Below, in pieces: positions 58,690 to 64,000 of a stretch of 64,000 bases of DNA. The DNA comes from Paramarasmius palmivorus (lineage: Eukaryota > Basidiomycota > Agaricomycetes > Agaricales > Marasmiaceae). Under the pieces are notes generated by a model. That model was given only the letters and a program-made list of their open reading frames with translations, did no database searches and was not told the origin of the DNA. Within the stretch, counting starts at the first letter, position 1. Each line of letters starts with the position of its first letter. Position numbers and translations under genes: made by a program. The stretch is taken from the NCBI GenBank assembly GCA_037176845.1, contig JAYKXP010000076.1, forward strand, positions 124,001 through 188,000, given 5' to 3'.

Positions 58690-59966
58690 GGGATCACTGT
58701 GTGGTATCTTGATATATCTTGGGCTTGCATTAGTATTGCTTCTTGTAATGTATTGTACATGCCGTGTATAGGATTATGTATGAGCAGGTAGTAGCGCAAG
58801 CCATCATGGGGCTGGTAGTGGTGATATGCCCGCGGTTCGACAACCTTGTCTTTGACCACCATCTTCTTTTTCATTTCGTCAAGGACCTGCCTACTCAGTC
58901 GTCGTAATTCTGGACATATTCTCAGAGCTTGGAACTGCAGCGCCATTCCAATGACATCCATGGAATCCGGCCCAAAGGTTGGTCCTGGGTCGATTTTCCT
59001 TCAACTTTTCTTCCGACAAACGCTCCATTCTTCGACGAATACCGGGATGAATATGACAAGGAATAAGCTACTTGGGCAGAATGCACGGTGTTTCTCAGTG
59101 AGCCGTTCGTTCCGAATTTCGTCCCTAACTGACTACTCTCAACTTCAGGTTTAGGGGTCGTCGGTCGTCTTGAAGGATATTCGTGGTCATGTGGAGATCT
59201 CGTAGCATTGTCACAGAGAAACAATTAGCGGAATAGGATACCATACTGAAGTTCAACAGGTCGAGGTGAGTTTGTCGTTGGCAGGCTCATTTTGTCCGGT
59301 TATCACTGACCCGTTGCAAAAAGGACAATCCTGATCCTTAGAACACGACATGGAAGGCACACGATTTATGATTCAACTATAATCGTTTCCTAGGTCTTCG
59401 TGCAAAACACCGCAAGCGACTAGTTGTTGAACACGCAGGTCGAACCATGATTCCATAGGCACCCTCAGCAGCCTCGTCAGTTGGAGTAGTGAAGGCTCGA
59501 AAACCCAGCAGGTGAGCCGACTGTCGATCCTTCTTTCCCAAGCGCGTACGTTAATGATTCACCACCCAAAGCAGATATTGTTCCAACTCCTGGGCTCAGA
59601 AGTCGGTGCTTGAGCATTAATGCACCATCTTTTCATCCGATACACATCCCAGCTTATACTGTCGCATGATGACATATCGTTATATGAAGATACTGGTGGT
59701 CTCGCAAGCGATCATCCGTGTATTACTGAGGAATCCATGATCATGAGGTATGCCTTCGCTGTAGCAATGTTTTCTTTCTTTTTTTGACAAGAGAATGATG
59801 TGTTTTAAGAGGGACAGGCGAAGTTGAAGGGCCACAACAAGGACAATGCCGCCGCGAGTACCGTTCTCATTGTCCACCGAATTTGGCAGAACACGATCAC
59901 GTTGTCTTCCACATAAATATCTGGGTACCCAACCATTACGATCAACCCTTTCTTCAACAAGCACAC
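58690..59966. other. Intergenic with a possible antisense coding tail
   Basis: A minus-strand frame at about 58961-58720 (MDVIGMALQFQALRICPELRRLSRQVLDEMKKKM...) is protein-like and could be the end of a convergent gene. Its upstream part, toward 59220, is open only in different frames, and no clean exon join was found. The rest shows nothing. Confidence 0.25.
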
Positions 59967-62238
59967 ATGAAGCACTCGACTGGTCACTCTCAAATCTCCA
60001 ACAAGCTACCGAAAAACTGGAGGCCTCCAAACGCTGAACTTGAATCGGGGGCTTTTTACGTTGGACCTGTCGAGCCTTCGGACTTCCTGCAAAAATACCT
60101 CCCGAACGAAACCGACGATATGCCTTCCTTTAACAAAGAGCGGAAGCAGGCGTTTGAATATGTAGTCAACTGCACCTCCTCGACCCCGATAGAAGAGACA
60201 CGCAAACTTATGGTGAGATTGATCCTGTTCGTTCTGGTACATATCTCAGCTCAGATTTATGGTTAGGTGGACGCTATCCGACCCTTTTCCCCAAATCTCA
60301 AGGTCAATATCGCCAACTCTTCGTGCAAATTCACTGCTCAGCATGCTACCGAAACACATCCATCCATATCTCTGTCCACCGAGTACACAATACCTGCTTA
60401 CATCAACGTGGCCTTTTCTGGAGATCCAGAGCTCTTCAACGATAGTCTCGATAGTGCATCTTTTCTTGGAGCATCCGAAGAATCCCAGCTGAAGCGAAAA
60501 GAAATGGCATTCTGGGCGGGTACCCAAATGGTATCAGAACACCGCACTCACGCCTTTTCTGTGTTGGTGACCAGAGATTCGGCGAGGCTCCTCCGCTGGG
60601 ATCGAGCGGGCGTGGTAGTGACACGCAAGTTCGACTACACCAAGGAACCGTGGCTCGTGGATTTCGTTTGGTCCTTCAACCACGCGTTCCTGGAGAATCA
60701 AGGCTGGGATTTGTCCTTTACCCCTGCTGACGAATCTGACACTGCCAACATCAAGAGGACTAAAGCGGTCTTAGGATTGCTATCGCACGTCAAAGTCTAC
60801 AAAGTGGAGGTGTTAGATGGGAAGACAGGAATGACGCACTATTACTATGGTGCTGATCCCGTCAAAACACCGTCGGCATCCTCTCCCGATGGTCGATGCA
60901 CGAAAGGCTTTGTCCTCGTTGACGAGGAGGGGAAGAAAGTCTTCCTCAAGAACACGTGGAGGATCCTTCGGCCAGACGACCTGAAGGAGTCGGACGTTTA
61001 TGAAATGCTGAAGGGAGTGGAGCACATCCCTACAGTTATTGCAGCTGGAGACGTGAAAGGGGAGTGGCAACAAACGGATACTCACACCTGGTGTGACGAC
61101 GAAGTTGCCACAGAAATCACCGTTTATTGTCACCATCTCCTCTTGTTCGAAGAAGTTGGCACTCCATTGTACAAGTTCAAGAATACTCGAGAACTAGTCA
61201 CGGCGATGAGAGATGCAGTCCAAGGTACGTTCATCATCGCTTACTAGGTGCGGATACTACTAACAACCTGCCATAGCGCACACCGATGCATGCAAGAGGG
61301 GAATACTTCACCGCGATGTCAGTATAGGGAATATTCTTATTGGCCCTGATGGTGGAGGTTTGCTCATTGATTGGGAGCTTGCCAAGTCTACTATGCCGAA
61401 AGGTACGCAAATCATGGAGCGTACGGTAAGTTTGGCTTTTCTACTGATATGAGCGCAGGAGCTAACAGTCGTTCCACAGGGAACCTGGCAGTTTATGTCC
61501 GTACACTTGCTTTCGAATGCTCCGGGGACCGTGGAACACACTCTACTCGACGACCTTGAATCCTTCTTTCACGTTCTTTCCTATATCGTACTTATTCGCT
61601 GCGAACACGGAGTGGCGGAATTGCAGCTTCAACGACACCTTCACAAAGTCTACGATGCATGGTTCGTGGACGACGAGATTGACGACGAGGAGGTAGTAGT
61701 TGACGGCCAAGGCAAGGAGCTATATATGACCACGCATTTCATGGCAGACGATGCTAGGCTTCCCATAAGTCCTCTTCGGGATCTTGTAGTCGCGCTCGAG
61801 GAGGTTTTGGCCGCTCGTTACAAGAGACAGCCAACCCAGGTACAGATGACCGCCTATGAGAAGATGGTCTGGACGATATCTGCCAAGGAACACTGCCCGC
61901 TGGAATTCCTGGAGGTGCTCGCCCACCCTGTCTGGGTCTACGATGAAAATATGAAGAAACTAGATCAGGCTTCTCGGTGGATGCTGGAAGTCTTCAACAG
62001 AGCTCTTCAGAATCCACGAGGCTTGACGGCGAAACCGGTGGTACGACCCTCCATCACAACACCCTATATCCGTGCGATGAGCGAGCACCCCTCCCGTACT
62101 TTGAAGCGCAAGCGCGACAAGAAAGACCCTCAGGAAGGTACCGAGTCGAAAAAGCCCAAGGAGGCACCCAGCGGTTCTGGTTCGAAGAGACTTCATAGGG
62201 AGGCCTTCCGGATCGAAGAAGTAGCCTTTGGGACATAA
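59967..62238 (+). CDS. FunK1-type fungal protein kinase, gene 4
   Basis: 703 aa from exons 59967-60212, 60267-61224, 61277-61425 and 61480-62238; introns 54, 52 and 54 nt. The only FunK1 on the plus strand. [17 protein letters not shown] lies near the N-terminus, then [33 protein letters not shown] and [11 protein letters not shown]. The catalytic loop HRDVSIGN is at about residues 413-420, with LLIDWELAK at the DFG position. The C-lobe opens with GTWQFMS and [12 protein letters not shown]. The C-terminus is strongly basic (KRKRDKKDP...[10 protein letters not shown]...KRLHRE), a likely bipartite nuclear signal. The ATG at 59967 is taken over upstream ones because it directly precedes family-like sequence. 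A decayed copy of its 3' end follows. Confidence 0.9.
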
Positions 62239-62409
62239 TATACGTGTTCCTTTTTTTTCTGGTCTTATTCAGTCTCTACTTGCGATTTCTTTCCGTGTAG
62301 GTCTCTGGTAGCAACCTCGGCATGATGTACTACCTACGACTTGATTCGGGTCGGACACTATGAAATAGACAATTTGTAACCTTTGATGCTTGAGACTGAG
62401 GGCTTTTGG

Positions 62410-62629
62410 AATGGAATCGGTTCTGTTGAAACTATTCAACAAAGCTCTGGAGGACCCACGAGGCTTGACAGGGAAACCTGTTCCTCGACCTTTTCTCACG
62501 ACGAGCCATGACTGTCCACGCAACGATTCATAAAATGCCTAATCTTCTGGGAGCCTCCGATGCATCGAAGCGTAAACGTGACGATGAGGAGCCACCTCGT
62601 GCTTCCTCGTCGAAGAGAGCTCACCAATG
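62410..62629 (+). pseudogene. Decayed duplicate of the FunK1 gene 4 3' end
   Basis: One frame reads FNKALEDPRGLTGKPVPRP, aligning with [19 protein letters not shown] of gene 4. After a stop, another frame gives ASKRKRDDEEPPRASSSKRAHQ-stop, matching the basic tail type of the family. No kinase core is present. It lies 170 nt downstream of gene 4 on the same strand, so a partial tandem duplication is the simplest origin. Confidence 0.75.
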
Positions 62630-62935
62630 ATACAATCTAATATCCCTTACGAACTATATTACAGTACGATGTCGCATCTACGCTTCACCATAACCCTTGG
62701 GGCTACGATGTCTTCGCAGGCCAATATAGTCACGGAAACGCTGAACGTCTTCAAGGATCCGACCATACACTGTTTCCCTGTACATTATATACGCATGCAA
62801 AGTAGAGGTACTCAACATACAAGACAATGTCGTACTCTACTCGAATCCGATGCAGGGTCATCTTTGTTGGGCCCAATGTGTTTGCCTCGATAGTATCAGA
62901 TTAATAGGTACAGAATAACACGGCCGTCGATCAGG

Positions 62936-64000
62936 TCAATTGGACTTAGGACAAGGCTGTATCTCTGGCTGGCTTCCTGTGTGGTCCACCGTCTCCATTA
63001 CGACTGTCACGCCATCGCGAGTATCCAGCGCAGCACTCTCGATAGGATCAGGGATTGGAGCAAAGCGCTCTGAAGGTAGATGCCCGGCTTCTTGGGCTGC
63101 CCTCTCGATAGCATGGTACCATTCCGCCATGAGCATCCTGCGCATCTTCATCGTATCCCACCAATCCCATGGCTCATACAAACGGCAGCGAATGATCTCT
63201 TCGTGAATGAATTTAATGAACGCCTGTCCTTCCCGGGAGACCAGCAGCTCCGAGAGGCGGTCTGACTGGGAAAGGTGTCGAGAGAGAGCAAGAACGAAAG
63301 CCGGCCGATCGTCAAATCGAGGTGCGAAAGAGGCTTGACCCTGTTTCAAGTCGATATCGGCGTAAGACTTCCATGACCTGCAGAATACCCGTATCAGGAA
63401 CAGGCTTCGTTTGCGGATGTCAGGGTCAGAGTGTGTCCACAGCCTTCCTGCAACGGGGAATGGAACAAAGAAACGCATTTTCGTGGCCTTGTGCGCCTTG
63501 GATTGTTCAAACTCGGATATGGAGGCGCTGGAGGTGAAGGAGTGTCACCTCGCTGGATGCAATATACATCCAGAACTGTTGATGATACATCAGGGAGACG
63601 CCATGTGGGGAAAGAAGAACAGGATGTGGTATATCGGGGGCCCGGGAAAAGTAGAGGTATTGGTCTAATCCTTCCGTAAAGATGCCCTTGAAGCTGGTCT
63701 CATCTTCGAGAGCCTTAACGACGTCCGCCTGCGTGACATTGTTCCACATTGTGACCTGCCAAAAGTTGAGGATAACCGACAACGCAACCGAGGGTTGGAG
63801 CGTGGACAGTACGTTCTGCAGGTGAGGAAGCATCGAAGGGCTGTCTCGGAACATGGTCACAGCCCACTGAAGTCCTCGAAGTTCGTACACCTTCAGGTAG
63901 CCGACACCGCTCTCTGACAAGGAAAAGATATTTTCATCGAACATCCGGACGACACCGAGGTCCAAGCGCGACCAGTCACGTGCAGGATACTTGACTGGAA
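62936..64000 (-). CDS. C-terminal part of a large hypothetical protein (5' end outside window)
   Basis: Runs off the right edge. Likely exons 64000-63589 and 63527-62936 with a 61-nt intron (GTATCA donor, CTCCAG acceptor). This join was chosen because the frame after 63527 reads well (SISEFEQSKAHKATKMRFFVPFP); other donors cannot be excluded. The N-terminal visible part has W-SRLDLGVVRMFDENIF, then YELRGLQWAVTMFRDSPSMLPHLQNVLSTL. From memory this resembles the C-terminal region of large basidiomycete membrane proteins carrying DUF6535; that is an assignment from recall. The end is hydrophilic (WWDTMKMRRMLMAEWYHAIERAAQEAG). Role unknown. Confidence 0.6.

Noticed and set aside
1..64000. tRNA, rRNA, CRISPR arrays, LTR retrotransposons or telomeric repeats
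   Set aside because: Looked for by eye and not found; degraded retroelements in 38-56 kb cannot be excluded without a repeat library.

Overview
The window looks like nuclear DNA of an agaricomycete (mushroom-forming) basidiomycete. Most genes are split by very short introns, usually 45-70 nt, with GTGAGT/GTAAGT-like donors. The gene families also fit: FunK1 fungal-specific kinases, F-box proteins, TNA1-type MFS permeases, a PL3 pectate lyase and thaumatin-like secreted proteins. I saw no tRNA, rRNA, CRISPR array or intact transposon. All exon borders were worked out by eye from splice consensus, reading frame and comparison between paralogues in the window; no database search was possible.

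Layout. 1-5.4 kb: a broken small membrane-protein ORF, FunK1 gene 1 (-) and a dead FunK1 fragment, followed by a 354-bp TA-flanked inverted-repeat element. 6.8-14.7 kb: F-box gene 1 (+) and three tandem TNA1-like MFS transporters (+). 15.1-20.6 kb: a PL3 pectate lyase (-), a multi-exon unknown (+) and a three-domain AIG2/GGCT-like protein (+). 22.5-27.5 kb: small hypotheticals, two tandem thaumatin-like proteins and another small secreted protein, all three (+). 27.8-38.4 kb, all (-): MFS relic, FunK1 gene 2, MFS transporter D, FunK1 gene 3, single-domain AIG2-like protein, F-box gene 2. 38.4-56.6 kb: gene-poor, with one clear gene, a PHO80/PCL-type cyclin (-), and one small hypothetical. 56.6-64 kb: a small ORF, a nine-exon coiled-coil protein (+), FunK1 gene 4 (+) with a decayed copy of its 3' end behind it, and the 3' part of a large gene running off the right edge (-).

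The main pattern is duplication. The same four families (F-box, TNA1-like MFS, AIG2-like, FunK1) occur on both sides of the 15-28 kb centre. F-box, MFS and AIG2-like genes point right on the left side and left on the right side, as expected of an old inverted duplication that was later reshuffled; FunK1 does not follow this mirror. Decayed FunK1 and MFS fragments lie next to intact copies. The most distinctive protein is the three-domain AIG2/GGCT-like gene: its presumed catalytic Glu is replaced in all three domains, while the single-domain relative 15 kb away keeps it. Secreted proteins (PL3, two thaumatin-like, one unknown) sit in the centre of this arrangement.
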